DNA from: Paenarthrobacter sp. Z7-10 | GTDB taxonomy: Bacteria > Actinomycetota > Actinomycetes > Actinomycetales > Micrococcaceae | Length of the DNA: 60,442 nucleotides | Reading direction: 5' to 3' | Assembly (NCBI RefSeq): GCF_026932795.1 | Contig: NZ_JADPVH010000022.1 | Coordinates: forward strand, 1 to 60,442 | Shown: positions 43,843-52,668 of the stretch, piece after piece | Layout: each line of letters opens with the position of its first letter | Position numbering within the stretch: position 1 is the first letter of the stretch | Notes under the pieces: generated by a model | The model's database searches: none | What the model saw: the letters and a program-made list of their open reading frames with translations, nothing else | Told to the model about the DNA's origin: nothing | Position numbers and translations under genes: made by a program

Positions 43843-44837
43843 GATCCGGTGCCGGCCAGATCCGCCAGATCGGCCGCGCCGCGCGCCAGCAACTCTTCGG
43901 CCACGTCAATTCCCAGCAGGGTTGCTCCCACTTCGGTCAGGGCGTCCGTTGCCTTCTTCAGGCGCACTGAATCCGTGCCGTCCACCGCACAAACCACGGC
44001 TTCCAGCTGCAGGGTGCTGCCCTTCCGGTAGGCCAACGCACCGACCGGAGCGCTGCAGCCCGCCTCCAGCCGGGCCAGCAGGGCCCGTTCAGCCGTCACG
44101 GAAAGCCGGGTGTCGGCGTCGTCGAGCGCGGCAAGAGCCTGGCCCAAAACGCCCGCGGCCGGCGTGTCCTGACTGCGGCATTCCACCGCGAGCGCGCCCT
44201 GGCCCGGCGCGGGCAACATGAAGGAGGGAGCAAAGAATTCGCTCACCACATCCAGCCGCCCCAGTCGGGCCAACCCGGCGGCAGCCAGCACCACAGCATC
44301 CAAATCACCGGACTTGCCTTCCACTGAACCGTTACCGTCCTCCGGCGGGTTACCCGCAAGCCCCGGAACCCGGGCAAGGCGGGTACCCACGTTACCCCGG
44401 ATATCCACCACCACCAGGTCAGGGCGGGCAGCACGGAGCTGGGCCGCCCGCCGCGGTGATCCGGTGCCAATCCTGGCACCGGCGGGCAGGTCCGCGAATT
44501 TCAGCGAGTTCCTGGCACAGAGCGCATCGCGGACGTCCGCGCGGACCGGGACCGCGGCCATGGCAAGGCCGGAAGCCGCACCGGTGGGCAGGTCCTTGAG
44601 CGAATGGACCGCCACATCGCAGTGTCCCTTCAGCAGCGCGTCCCGCAGCGCTGTGACGAACACGCCGGTTCCGCCCATCTGGGACAGCGATCCGGTCAGC
44701 ACGTCACCCTCGGTCTTCACGTGCACCAGCTCAACCTCGAAGCCGCCGACGGCGGCCAGCTTGTCCGCGGTCTGCTGTGTCTGGGTCAGCGCCAGCTTGC
44801 TGGCCCGGGTCCCCACCCGCACCGTCGCCGCACTCAC
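43839..44837 (-). CDS. hemC: Hydroxymethylbilane synthase (porphobilinogen deaminase)
   Basis: Polymerises four porphobilinogens. The cofactor-attachment Cys is in LEAGCSAPVGALAY. Active-site motifs include VGTRASKLALTQTQ, HSLKDLPT, RIGTGSPRRAAQLRA, VDIRGNVGTRL and LPAPGQGALAVECR. The 332-residue length is normal apart from a short insert (GNPPEDGNGSVEGKSGD) after the RGN motif. The GTG overlaps the cpfC stop, as does hemD with hemC. Confidence 0.96.
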   Translation of the reverse strand: MSAATVRVGTRASKLALTQTQQTADKLAAVGGFEVELVHVKTEGDVLTGSLSQMGGTGVFVTALRDALLKGHCDVAVHSLKDLPTGAASGLAMAAVPVRADVRDALCARNSLKFADLPAGARIGTGSPRRAAQLRAARPDLVVVDIRGNVGTRLARVPGLAGNPPEDGNGSVEGKSGDLDAVVLAAAGLARLGRLDVVSEFFAPSFMLPAPGQGALAVECRSQDTPAAGVLGQALAALDDADTRLSVTAERALLARLEAGCSAPVGALAYRKGSTLQLEAVVCAVDGTDSVRLKKATDALTEVGATLLGIDVAEELLARGAADLADLAGTGS

Positions 44838-46117
44838 TGAACTTCCTTGGGCGCCGATGCGGGGCGGAGGTCGTGCCCGGTCCCAACGGTGCTGTCCGCG
44901 CCCGCGATGGCCGGCTTCGCGCCACGGAAATTGGCGCAGCAGCCGGGCCTGCAGACGTCGTACCAGGGGCCGAGCTTGGTCATCGCGGGACGGTCGGCAA
45001 TGTAGTTGGCGGTGGTCCGCTCGCTGATCAGGTCAACCAGACCTGACACGAAGGCCGAATGCGTACCGGGTGTGGGCGCGCGGTGAAAAACCAGACCCAG
45101 CCTGTCGCAGGTCTCCTTTGCCTCGGTGTCCAGATCCCAGACCACTTCCATGTGATCGCTGACAAAGCCCAGCGGCACGATGACCACGCCCTTGACTCCC
45201 TGACCAGCCAGCTCTTCCAGGGCATCGTTGATGTCCGGTTCCAACCACGGAACATGCGGCGCCCCGGAGCGCGACTGATAAACCAGCGACCACGGCGTTT
45301 CGGCGCCGGAAACCGCACCTCCTGCGGCCGCATCGGCGGCAGCTCCCGCGGCCGCGTCAACGCGCCGGATCACCTCGGCACCATTGGCCAGGTGCTGGGC
45401 CACGTACGCGGAGTCCTCGTCGAAGGAGCGCGGCTCCCCCTCGGAGCTGCCGGCGGCATGCGCATCGCGCAGAGGTATCGAGTGCGTGGCGAACAGTACG
45501 TGCACCGGCTCATCCGGGGTTCCGGCGGCGGCCAGGCTGGCGCGAACGGTCGCCAGGCCCTTCGCGGTGCCTTCGATAAAGGGTTCAACAAAACCGGGAT
45601 GGTCGAAATACTGCCGGACCTTGTCCACTTCGAGCCTCCAGTCCAGCCCGGTTTCAGTCAGCGCCATGCCGATGTCCTCGCGGTACTGGCGGCAGCTGGA
45701 GTAGCAGGAGTAGGCGCTGGTGGTAAGCATCAGCAGGCGGCGGTGTCCGTCGTCGTACGCCTGCTTCAGCGTGGCGGGAAGGTAGGGATCCCAATTCCGG
45801 TTCCCCCACAGCACCGGCAGGTCGATGCCGCGTCCGGACAGTTCGGCCTCCAGGGCCGACTTCAGCTCCCGGTTCTGCGCATTAATCGGAGAGATGCCAC
45901 CGAACGCGCGGTAGTGGTGGCTGACCTCTTCGAGCCGCTCGTCCGGGATGCCGCGCCCTCGGGTGACGTTGCGCAGGAACGGCAACACGTCGTCCTGGCC
46001 CTCGGGGCCACCGAAGGAGGCGAGCAGGACGCCGTCATACTCCTTGGGCGCCATTCGGCCGGACTCCGTCACGGGGTTGGTCACCGTTTCAGGGGTGAAC
46101 GCATCCCGCACGGTCAT
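44834..46117 (-). CDS. cpfC: Coproporphyrin III ferrochelatase
   Basis: Inserts iron into coproporphyrin III (formerly hemH). Features are GVLLASFGGPEGQDDVLPFL, the GISPINAQNRE loop, LLMLTTSAYSCYSSCRQYRED, HVLFATHSIPL with the catalytic His, and VVIVPLGFVSDHMEVVWDLD with the conserved Glu. Near the C-terminus, DVCRPGCCANFRG provides Cys for the [2Fe-2S] cluster described in actinobacterial ferrochelatases. The ATG at 46117 overlaps the chdC stop. The window's coproporphyrin-type companions (chdC, cgoX) decide the name. Confidence 0.95.
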   Translation of the reverse strand: MTVRDAFTPETVTNPVTESGRMAPKEYDGVLLASFGGPEGQDDVLPFLRNVTRGRGIPDERLEEVSHHYRAFGGISPINAQNRELKSALEAELSGRGIDLPVLWGNRNWDPYLPATLKQAYDDGHRRLLMLTTSAYSCYSSCRQYREDIGMALTETGLDWRLEVDKVRQYFDHPGFVEPFIEGTAKGLATVRASLAAAGTPDEPVHVLFATHSIPLRDAHAAGSSEGEPRSFDEDSAYVAQHLANGAEVIRRVDAAAGAAADAAAGGAVSGAETPWSLVYQSRSGAPHVPWLEPDINDALEELAGQGVKGVVIVPLGFVSDHMEVVWDLDTEAKETCDRLGLVFHRAPTPGTHSAFVSGLVDLISERTTANYIADRPAMTKLGPWYDVCRPGCCANFRGAKPAIAGADSTVGTGHDLRPASAPKEVQ

Positions 46118-46869
46118 CGCAGCACCTCCGCAACACCGGACGCGCTGATCCGGCGTCCGGTGTAGAAGGGGATTTCTTCGCGCACGTGCAGCCGGGCGTC
46201 CGTGCCGCGCAGATGCCGCATCAAATCCACCAGGTCGAGCACGTCGTCGGCCTCCAAGCCCAAAATCCATTCCCAGTCGCCCAGCGCAAAGGCAGACACG
46301 GTGTTGGAGAGGACGTTGGGGAACTCGCGGCCCAGCATTCCATGGTGTCGAAGCATGCGTCCGCGCTCCTCCGGCGGCAGGATGTACCACTCATAGGAAC
46401 GCACAAACGGAGAGACGCAGACCCAGCCTTTGGGCTCGGTGTTGGCCATGTAGGACGGAGCGTGGTTCTTGGCGAACTCGGCTTCCCGATGCACGCCCAT
46501 GGCCGACCAGGCTATCTCCGTGCTGGCAAAAAGGTCGCTGCGGCGGATCTCACGGACCGCGCGCTGCAGCCCCTCGGCATCGGGGCCAACAAGCCAGACC
46601 ATCACGTCGGCGTCGTTGCGCATCGCGGAAACGTCGTAGGCGCCGCGCAGCGTGATCCGCCGCTCCGCCAGCTCCTCCACCAACTCCTCGAAGGCTGCCG
46701 CCTGCTGTTCTCCGCCGGCAGCCGGAAGGCCGGCCCGTTTGAAAACGGTCCACAGCGTGAATGCGGACACTGCGGGCGTATCCTGCCCAATGTCCGGCGC
46801 GATCTGCGGCGCTGTTTCGAGAGTGTCGGCGGGAGTTTTAGTGACAGATTCCGCAAAAGTGTGGCTCAT
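46114..46869 (-). CDS. chdC: Coproheme decarboxylase (HemQ type)
   Basis: Chlorite-dismutase-fold enzyme that converts coproheme to haem b with peroxide. The key region is SPFVRSYEWYILPPEERGRMLRHHG, quoted in parts as FVRSYEWYILP (catalytic Tyr) and RGRMLRHHGMLGREF (proximal haem His). SNTVSAFALGDWEWILGLE follows. The ATG at 46869 gives 251 residues; no strong ribosome site is nearby. It is the first gene of a tightly coupled run chdC-cpfC-hemC-hemD-hemB. Confidence 0.95.
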   Translation of the reverse strand: MSHTFAESVTKTPADTLETAPQIAPDIGQDTPAVSAFTLWTVFKRAGLPAAGGEQQAAAFEELVEELAERRITLRGAYDVSAMRNDADVMVWLVGPDAEGLQRAVREIRRSDLFASTEIAWSAMGVHREAEFAKNHAPSYMANTEPKGWVCVSPFVRSYEWYILPPEERGRMLRHHGMLGREFPNVLSNTVSAFALGDWEWILGLEADDVLDLVDLMRHLRGTDARLHVREEIPFYTGRRISASGVAEVLR

Positions 46870-46917
46870 GGGTACAAGTCTGCCCCTTACCCCTGCCAAA
46901 CTCGAAACTGGGCGGCT

Positions 46918-46944
46918 CTACAAACTGTAGAAGTTGTAGAAATC
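46918..46944. promoter_or_regulatory. Candidate operator upstream of chdC
   Basis: CTACAAACTGTAGAAGTTGTAG is an imperfect palindrome (CTACAA against TTGTAG) that also contains the direct repeat TGTAGAAGT/TGTAGAAAT. It lies 49-75 bp upstream of the chdC ATG in the 137-bp gap after cgoX. This A/T-rich symmetric patch stands out in G/C-rich DNA and is well placed for a regulator of the haem operon. Confidence 0.45.
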
Positions 46945-47006
46945 ACAATTCCGCTCCCGCATTGTCCTGCTGGCGGAAGCAAAAACAGCCTGCAATCCCG
47001 CGTGTG

Positions 47007-48854
47007 TCAGCCGTCTGCGGAGGCTGCGCGGCACCCTTCCTGTAGCCGCCTCACCTCGGCGCGGGCATCGGCGACGACGGCGGCCAGTCCGTTCCCGGCA
47101 AGCCAGCCGCCGGTCAGCAGCAGCGACGGTTCTTTCCGAAGCCGCTCCCGCAGCTGCGCCACGCGCCGTCGGTGCCCAACCGCAGCAAACGGCAGCGAAC
47201 CGCTCCAGCGGACCACGTCCCAGCCGAGCAAATCCTCGCGGACGAGAGGCTGACCCAACAGCGCGGAAGCGTCGGCGAGCGCCATGTCCAGCAACGCATC
47301 GTCGCCAAGCAAAACATGTTCTGCCCCAGATGCCGCAACGACCGCCCCGGGTCGCGGCTCCGGCGACTCGGGCGGAGCGCCGCCGTCCGCAGCCCGCCCG
47401 TCGACGGCCTGCTCCGTTCTTCCGGCCGTAACCCGTCCGCCGCGCGTCTCCCCGGCCACTGCCCCCGCCCGCCCGTATGAAAGGCGCAGGACATGGGTGC
47501 CGGGCCCTGCCTCGGCCGCCAGCCAGGGCCATTTCGCCGTTGCATGGGTGAGCGCTTTTGCACCAATGCCTGCGGTCTGCGGCGCCACCAGAATGCCGGT
47601 GCCACGTGGCTGGACGTCCAGCTCCGGACGGTCCAGCACCAGGGTCACCAGCCGAACGTCCGGTCCAGGTTTCGGGGCGAAGGCTGTGAGGAACGGGAGC
47701 GCAGGGGCCAGCAGGGCGACGGCGGTGGGGCCGTCCGTGGCCATCACCAGCAGCTCCGCGGTGCCGGTCCAGCGGCCGGCCGTCACCCTCCAGCCGCCGG
47801 CTTTGGGTGCCGACCCGGAGTCGGTCTTGGTTGTGTCTTTGGCAGCGTCTCCCACGGTATCTTTAGCTGTGTCTCCCGCGGTGTGCTTGGCCGCGTTCCC
47901 CGCAGCGGCCTTGGCTGTGTCTCCGGTTGTGACTTTGGCTGTGTCTCCCGGAGCAGCTGTCCGCGAAATCTCCGTGACCGGATGTTCAGCATGCAGCGCC
48001 ACGCCGGATTTCAGCAGTGCTGCGGTCAGGGCATCCACCAGAGTGTGCATTCCGCCCACCAGGCCACCGACAGCGGCGCCGGCCTTGCCGGCCGTCCGCT
48101 GGGCGGCAACGGCAGCCGCCAGCGAACCGTGCTCGACGATGCCACGGCGCAGCCCGGGAGCCACCATGTCCACGTCCAGGACGGCTGGATCCGCCGAGTG
48201 CACCCCGCCGACCACAGGCGCCACCAGCCGCTCCAGCACACGGCGCCCCATCCGAGCCAGCACCAGGTCCGCCACACTGATGACCTCGGCCGTGGTGCCG
48301 ACCGAGGTGGGCAGGCGGGCATCGGCACTGGCGCGCAGGGCGCCCGCAAGCCCCAATGCGCTGCGGACTTCCGGCGCCCAGGGATCGGCGGGAATGCCAA
48401 GCACACCTGTCTTGGGCAGCGGCACTGGTCCATCCGGCAGTTGGACCCATGCTCCAGCCCGATCCGGCGCGGTGATCTGCTCACCCAACCCCAGCTCGGC
48501 CGCCAGGTCCGACACCGCCGTCGACCGGGTGGCAAAAGACTCCGCTCCACTGTCCAGCAGCAATCCGGCCACCTCGTGCCGACCGACGCAGCCACCAAAG
48601 GACGCAGCCGCTTCTAGAACCGTGACCCGGTAGCCCGCGGCCGCCAGATCCCGGGCCGCAACGAGGCCGGCAATACCGCCGCCGACCACTATCGCCCGCA
48701 GCGGCTGCGGCTGCGGAGGCAGAGGTTTACGCAGTTGGGGCAGATGGACATGCGGCAGGTGCAGCTGACCGAGGCGGCCGCCCGCCACCGCCCCGGATAC
48801 CGGGTCGGCACCGGTTCCCCCGCCGTTCCCCGGTGTTGTACTTCCCGTCATCAT
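47007..48854 (-). CDS. cgoX: Coproporphyrinogen III oxidase (FAD, HemY type) with repeat insertion
   Basis: Oxidises coproporphyrinogen III to coproporphyrin III. The FAD fold starts at about residue 54 (AIVVGGGIAGLVAARDLAAAGYRVTVLE). Family segments are DSGAESFATRS, PVVGGVHSADPAVLDVDMV and GGMHTLVDALTAALL; the C-terminal ADP-binding motif is LLLTGGWLAGNGLAAVVADA. At 615 residues it is well over the usual 450-500. The extra length comes from a His/Pro-rich N-terminus, a GDTAK-type octapeptide repeat at about residues 298-344, and a second Gly/Ala/Pro insert at about 465-505. The ATG overlaps the hemE stop. Confidence 0.93.
   Translation of the reverse strand: MMTGSTTPGNGGGTGADPVSGAVAGGRLGQLHLPHVHLPQLRKPLPPQPQPLRAIVVGGGIAGLVAARDLAAAGYRVTVLEAAASFGGCVGRHEVAGLLLDSGAESFATRSTAVSDLAAELGLGEQITAPDRAGAWVQLPDGPVPLPKTGVLGIPADPWAPEVRSALGLAGALRASADARLPTSVGTTAEVISVADLVLARMGRRVLERLVAPVVGGVHSADPAVLDVDMVAPGLRRGIVEHGSLAAAVAAQRTAGKAGAAVGGLVGGMHTLVDALTAALLKSGVALHAEHPVTEISRTAAPGDTAKVTTGDTAKAAAGNAAKHTAGDTAKDTVGDAAKDTTKTDSGSAPKAGGWRVTAGRWTGTAELLVMATDGPTAVALLAPALPFLTAFAPKPGPDVRLVTLVLDRPELDVQPRGTGILVAPQTAGIGAKALTHATAKWPWLAAEAGPGTHVLRLSYGRAGAVAGETRGGRVTAGRTEQAVDGRAADGGAPPESPEPRPGAVVAASGAEHVLLGDDALLDMALADASALLGQPLVREDLLGWDVVRWSGSLPFAAVGHRRRVAQLRERLRKEPSLLLTGGWLAGNGLAAVVADARAEVRRLQEGCRAASADG
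47818..47961. repeat. 24-bp coding tandem repeat inside cgoX
   Basis: Six imperfect 24-bp units lie head to tail (boundaries at 47818, 47842, 47866, 47890, 47914 and 47938). The clearest core is GCTGTGTCTCCCG. On the minus strand they encode octapeptides of the type GDTAKDT, so the reading frame is kept whatever the copy number. Confidence 0.85.
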
Positions 48855-49912
48855 GGTTCAATCGAGTGGATCAGCTCCACCACCCGGGTCAATACCGCCG
48901 GATCCGTCTCCGGAGGCACACCGTGACCGAGATTAAGCACGTGTCCGGGAGCCTCGGCGCCGGCGGCAATCACCGCCAGGACATGGGCCTCAAGCACCTC
49001 CCAGGGAGCGGACAGCAGCGCCGGGTCAATATTTCCCTGCAGCGGCACTGATCCCCCCAGCCGCCGGTTCGCTTCGTCCAACGGAAGCCGATAATCCACC
49101 CCCACCACGTCCACGCCCACATCGCGCATGGCAACCAGCAACTCGGAAGTACCGGTGCCAAAATGGATCAGTGGCGCGCCGAGCGGGCGCACGTGCTCCA
49201 GGGCCCGGGCGGAGGCGGGGGCAACATAGCGGCTGTAATCGGCCAGTCCCAATGATCCGGCCCAGGAGTCGAAAAGCTGGCCGGCGCTGGCGCCCGCCTC
49301 CAGTTGGGCGCGCAGGAACATCCCGGAGGCATCGGCGGCCCAGTTTGCCAGCGCCTGCCAGGCCTGCGGATCTGCATGCATCATGGTCCGCGGACCCAGG
49401 TGGTCCCGGGAGGGCTTACCCTCCACCATGTAGGCGGCGAGGGTAAATGGTGCGCCGGCGAAGCCCACCAGCGGTGTGGAGCCAAGCTCGGCAACGACCA
49501 GCCGGACTGCCTCCCGGATCGGCTCCAGTGCCTCTTCAGTCAGGACGGGCAGCGCGGCAACATCGGCGGCCGTGCGGATCGGGTGCTCCAGCACCGGTCC
49601 CACGCCGGGGACGATGTCAACGCCGACCCCGGCCAGCTTGAGGGGAATCACAATGTCGGAAAAGAAAATTCCAGCGTCCACGTCGTGCCGGCGTACCGGC
49701 TGCAGCGTGATCTCCGCGGCCATCTCGGGTTTCAGGCAGGATTCGAGCATGCCAGTGCCCTGCCGGAGCCTGCGGTATTCGGGCAGCGAACGGCCGGCCT
49801 GGCGCATAAACCACACGGGGCGCCGGGACGGCTTGCCGCCGCGGTAGGCGGTGATGAGCGGTGAATCTGCGGTGCGGCCGTCCATCAGGGGGTGCCCGGG
49901 GCTAAGAGTCAT
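48851..49912 (-). CDS. hemE: Uroporphyrinogen decarboxylase
   Basis: Decarboxylates uroporphyrinogen III to coproporphyrinogen III. Signatures are PVWFMRQAGRSLPEYR, FFSDIVIPLKLAGVGVDIVPG, LVGFAGAPFTLAAYMVEG and HFGTGTSELL; QGNIDPALL and LNLGHGVPPETDP close the protein. The ATG at 49912 gives 353 residues, the normal length. CAGAAT lies 6 nt ahead of it and could be a -10 box. It heads hemE-cgoX and is divergent from hemA. Confidence 0.96.
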   Translation of the reverse strand: MTLSPGHPLMDGRTADSPLITAYRGGKPSRRPVWFMRQAGRSLPEYRRLRQGTGMLESCLKPEMAAEITLQPVRRHDVDAGIFFSDIVIPLKLAGVGVDIVPGVGPVLEHPIRTAADVAALPVLTEEALEPIREAVRLVVAELGSTPLVGFAGAPFTLAAYMVEGKPSRDHLGPRTMMHADPQAWQALANWAADASGMFLRAQLEAGASAGQLFDSWAGSLGLADYSRYVAPASARALEHVRPLGAPLIHFGTGTSELLVAMRDVGVDVVGVDYRLPLDEANRRLGGSVPLQGNIDPALLSAPWEVLEAHVLAVIAAGAEAPGHVLNLGHGVPPETDPAVLTRVVELIHSIEP

Positions 49913-49975
49913 ACCTTGATTCTGCCGAAGTTCGCCTCTAATGGATAACCGCCGTCCGCCGCAGACCAGCACGAG

Positions 49976-50037
49976 GACGACCGTTTGCGCCGCGGGTACA
50001 CAGCACGACGACGACCATTGGCGCCGCGGGTAAGCAG
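49976..50037. repeat. Direct repeat in the hemE-hemA divergent promoter region
   Basis: GACGACCGTTTGCGCCGCGGGTA (from 49976; first 20 bases GACGACCGTTTGCGCCGCGG) recurs at 50010 as GACGACCATTGGCGCCGCGG. The two copies are spaced 34 bp apart. They lie between the two haem promoters and could be paired regulator sites. Confidence 0.6.
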
Positions 50038-50098
50038 AATCACGCCCGCAAAAACGGGTTTGGCCACCCTTGCTTGTTCTACCGCGCTGCGAAGTCGG

Positions 50099-50104
50099 TA
50101 CTAT
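50099..50104 (+). promoter_or_regulatory. Probable -10 box of the hemA promoter
   Basis: TACTAT lies 9 nt upstream of the GTG start, leaving almost no leader. A GGAAGAG stretch sits between them. Confidence 0.4.
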
Positions 50105-50113
50105 GGAAGAGCT

Positions 50114-51487
50114 GTGGTCCTATTTTCCCTTGTTGCTTCGCACGCCGATATAGACCTCGAGACAGTCGCCCGCCTCAGTGCCGGCGCCTCGAAGGTCGCC
50201 TCGACTATGCTCGCTGACAATCCGGAAATTCTTGGTGCCGTGGCCGTGGCCACCTGCAACCGCTACGAGATCTACGCCGAAGCCCGCAGCGCGGATGAGG
50301 TCGAAGCAGCCAGGGCCGCCGTCGTCGCCCGGATCAGCAACCTCAGCGGGCTGACCGAATCCACTGTCTCCCGTGCCTTCGACACCCGCCGCGGCGAGGC
50401 CGTAAGTGCCCACCTCTTTGCCGTCAGCGCCGGACTGGATTCCGCCGTCGTAGGCGAGCGGGAGATTGCCGGACAGGTGCGCAGGGCGCTCATCGGAGCC
50501 CAGCAGGACGGCACCGCAAGCCCGGCCTTGATCAGGCTGTTCCAAGCTGCGTCCAAAACGGCCAAGGATGTGGGCGCACAAACCGCCTTGGGAAGCCGCG
50601 GCCTTTCCATCGTCTCTGTGGCGCTGGATCTTGCGGCCGAAATCGACGACTCCGCTTCCGCCGGAGACTTTGGCGGCAAGAAGGCAGTCATTTTTGGCAC
50701 TGGGGCCTACGCCGGCGCCACCATGGCCAAACTGGCCGAGCGCGGCTGCACCGACATCGCCGTGTTCTCCTCCTCGGGCCGGGCCGAGGCCTTCGTCGCC
50801 AGCCGCGGCGGTACAGCGCTGACCAGCGCAACGCTGCCCGACGCCGTGGCCGACGCCGATCTGATGATCGGCTGCAGCGGTTCTGACCACCGCGTCGAAG
50901 CGGGCGACATTGACCGCGTTCGGCGTACTTCCCGTAAGCCGCTGATCATCATTGACCTGGCGCTGACCCGTGATTTTGACCCTGCCGTCAATGAACTGCC
51001 GGACGTTGAGCTGCTCACGCTGGAATCAGTCCGAATGGCCGCACCGCAGGAACAAGCCCAGTCGCTGTCCCAGGCCAGCAGCATCGTCTCCGAGGCCGCC
51101 CGCAGCTTCGAGGCCCGGCAGAACGAGCGTTCCGTTGACGGCGCCATCGTGGCCCTGCGCCGGCACACGCTCTCGGTCCTGGATACCGAAATCGAACGCG
51201 TCCGCGCCCAGCATGGCTGCACCGCAGCGGCTGAAGAAGTGGAATTTGCCATGCGGCGGATGGTCAAATCGCTGCTGCATATTCCCACCGTCCGTGCCCG
51301 TGAACTGGCTGCCACCGGCGAGCAAGAATCTTACTTTGCCGGTCTTGAGGCGCTTTACGGCATCACCGTGGAACAGCCAATGTCCGCCGGAGCCGCACCC
51401 GCAGGCTCTGCGGACTTGGCGGCCCGGGATTGCCCCGTCCTGCCGGCTGAGGAAGCACCCCCGGCAGCTGCGATCGGAACTGCCTGA
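50114..51487 (+). CDS. hemA: Glutamyl-tRNA reductase
   Basis: Reduces glutamyl-tRNA to glutamate-1-semialdehyde, the committed step of haem synthesis. The catalytic Cys is in [15 protein letters not shown]. Other motifs are [24 protein letters not shown] (in parts [13 protein letters not shown]), the NADPH loop [17 protein letters not shown] and [15 protein letters not shown]. The GTG at 50114 fits the family N-terminus ([18 protein letters not shown]), giving 457 residues. It is divergent from hemE-cgoX. Confidence 0.95.
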   Translation: MVLFSLVASHADIDLETVARLSAGASKVASTMLADNPEILGAVAVATCNRYEIYAEARSADEVEAARAAVVARISNLSGLTESTVSRAFDTRRGEAVSAHLFAVSAGLDSAVVGEREIAGQVRRALIGAQQDGTASPALIRLFQAASKTAKDVGAQTALGSRGLSIVSVALDLAAEIDDSASAGDFGGKKAVIFGTGAYAGATMAKLAERGCTDIAVFSSSGRAEAFVASRGGTALTSATLPDAVADADLMIGCSGSDHRVEAGDIDRVRRTSRKPLIIIDLALTRDFDPAVNELPDVELLTLESVRMAAPQEQAQSLSQASSIVSEAARSFEARQNERSVDGAIVALRRHTLSVLDTEIERVRAQHGCTAAAEEVEFAMRRMVKSLLHIPTVRARELAATGEQESYFAGLEALYGITVEQPMSAGAAPAGSADLAARDCPVLPAEEAPPAAAIGTA

Positions 51488-51561
51488 TCCCTGCGCCATC
51501 CTGAAGCACGCTGGCCGGCCCCCGGTTCAGGGCGGCGAGCCGGTCTCCGGTGCAGAGCGGC

Positions 51562-52299
51562 TTAGCCGGACGCCGCAGCCAGGGCGGCGCCGCCCGCACC
51601 CCAGACGCAGGCTCCAATCACCGCCCCCATCAGCAGCAGCCACAGGCCAGCGGGAATCCGGGTCCGCTGCTGGAGGATGAAAGCATCCGAGCTGGACAGT
51701 TGGCGCCCTCGGCGCAGGTGGACACTGACAAGGTTCAGCCACGCCCGTACGGCACCCACTTCCAGGGTGGCCCCGAGCACCAGCAGGACGTAGCCCTGGA
51801 CGATATCCGTGGCGAAGTAGAAAAGTCCGGCCGCCACGCTGGCGCAGACCAGCACAGCCAGGGCGCCAAAAATATTGCGGACGAAGATTATCGACAGCAG
51901 CACGACGACGGCGCCCACGAGCAACGTGGCCCGCTGCCAGCCAGCGGTGGCGGCGGCCACCAGAGCCGCTCCGAGCACGGCGGGGGCCGGGTAACCCCAG
52001 AAGCCGGACCAGACGGCGGGCAACCGCCCGCGGGCCAGTGTGTGAGTGCTGCCGGACTGGTCGCGCTGGATCCGGATGCCGCGCAGCCGCTGCCCCGTCA
52101 TCAGGGCCGCGAATGCGTGTCCCAGTTCATGCACCACCGTGATGTAAACGCCGAAGTACCGCCAGAGTACCGCGGGTCCGGCCAGCAAAAGGGCGGCCGC
52201 AGCGACCAGGGCGAGCACCGGGGCAGCAGGAGTCACGGGTGTACCCCGAATCAGGGCGTCGGTGATAGCTGCCAGCCAGGGCTGGTCGGGAGGCTGCAT
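51562..52299 (-). CDS. M50 family membrane metalloprotease
   Basis: 245 residues with about six hydrophobic segments. The zinc motif VVHELGHAFAALMTGQRL lies in the second, which is the arrangement of M50B-like proteases. No PDZ domain is present, so it is a minimal form of the kind seen in the mycobacterial Rv3207c region neighbourhood (from memory, a zinc metalloprotease near moeZ). It follows a small open frame by 9 nt and converges on hemA. The substrate is unknown. Confidence 0.85.
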   Translation of the reverse strand: MQPPDQPWLAAITDALIRGTPVTPAAPVLALVAAAALLLAGPAVLWRYFGVYITVVHELGHAFAALMTGQRLRGIRIQRDQSGSTHTLARGRLPAVWSGFWGYPAPAVLGAALVAAATAGWQRATLLVGAVVVLLSIIFVRNIFGALAVLVCASVAAGLFYFATDIVQGYVLLVLGATLEVGAVRAWLNLVSVHLRRGRQLSSSDAFILQQRTRIPAGLWLLLMGAVIGACVWGAGGAALAAASG

Positions 52300-52308
52300 G
52301 CGCTCTGG

Positions 52309-52593
52309 TCAGCCGAAGGCGTTCACGGCGGTGAGGTCCGCCGAGGGTGCCCACCGCCCGGCCGCAACCTCCGGGTCCACGGCGCGCGGGTCTACTCCGG
52401 CCGTCAGGGCGGTTGCCGCGCCGGGGATCGTCAGCTCGGCGATGTCACGAAAGGACCGCACGCCGGCGGTCCTACCCCGGCGGTCCAGTTCGACGGCGAA
52501 CAGGGAGCTGGCGGTTTTCGCCTGACCGTGAGCTCCAAAACCTGAACCGATCCTGTGTTGCGGTGTTGACCCTGCTCCTGAAGACCGGTCCAT
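52309..52593 (-). CDS. Possible small protein of unknown family
   Basis: 94 codons between moeZ and the M50 gene, all in one direction. The last 65 residues (LDRRGRTAGVRSFRDIAEL, TIPGAATALTAGVDPRAVDP) read like a folded protein rather than random sequence. The first 25 look unstructured and the ribosome site is weak. The M50 start follows 9 nt after its stop, suggesting coupling. I do not recognise it. It could be the remnant of a longer gene. If it is not a gene, the gap from 52300 to 52668 is otherwise empty. Confidence 0.4.
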   Translation of the reverse strand: MDRSSGAGSTPQHRIGSGFGAHGQAKTASSLFAVELDRRGRTAGVRSFRDIAELTIPGAATALTAGVDPRAVDPEVAAGRWAPSADLTAVNAFG

Positions 52594-52668
52594 GGCTGAC
52601 TCTTTTCTGTCGAAGGAACAGTGGCTCCGGAGAGATTCCGCGGGAAACCCCGCCGCCGTTGCCGGCGA

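Noticed and set aside
44834-46390. Ferrochelatase starting at 46390
   Set aside because: The extra N-terminus is the out-of-frame reading of chdC. The ATG at 46117 overlaps the chdC stop in the same way as its neighbours.
47284-48633. 449-codon open frame opposite cgoX
   Set aside because: Antisense to a well-supported FAD enzyme; Ser/Ala/Pro-rich composition is the mirror of the cgoX codons and repeat.
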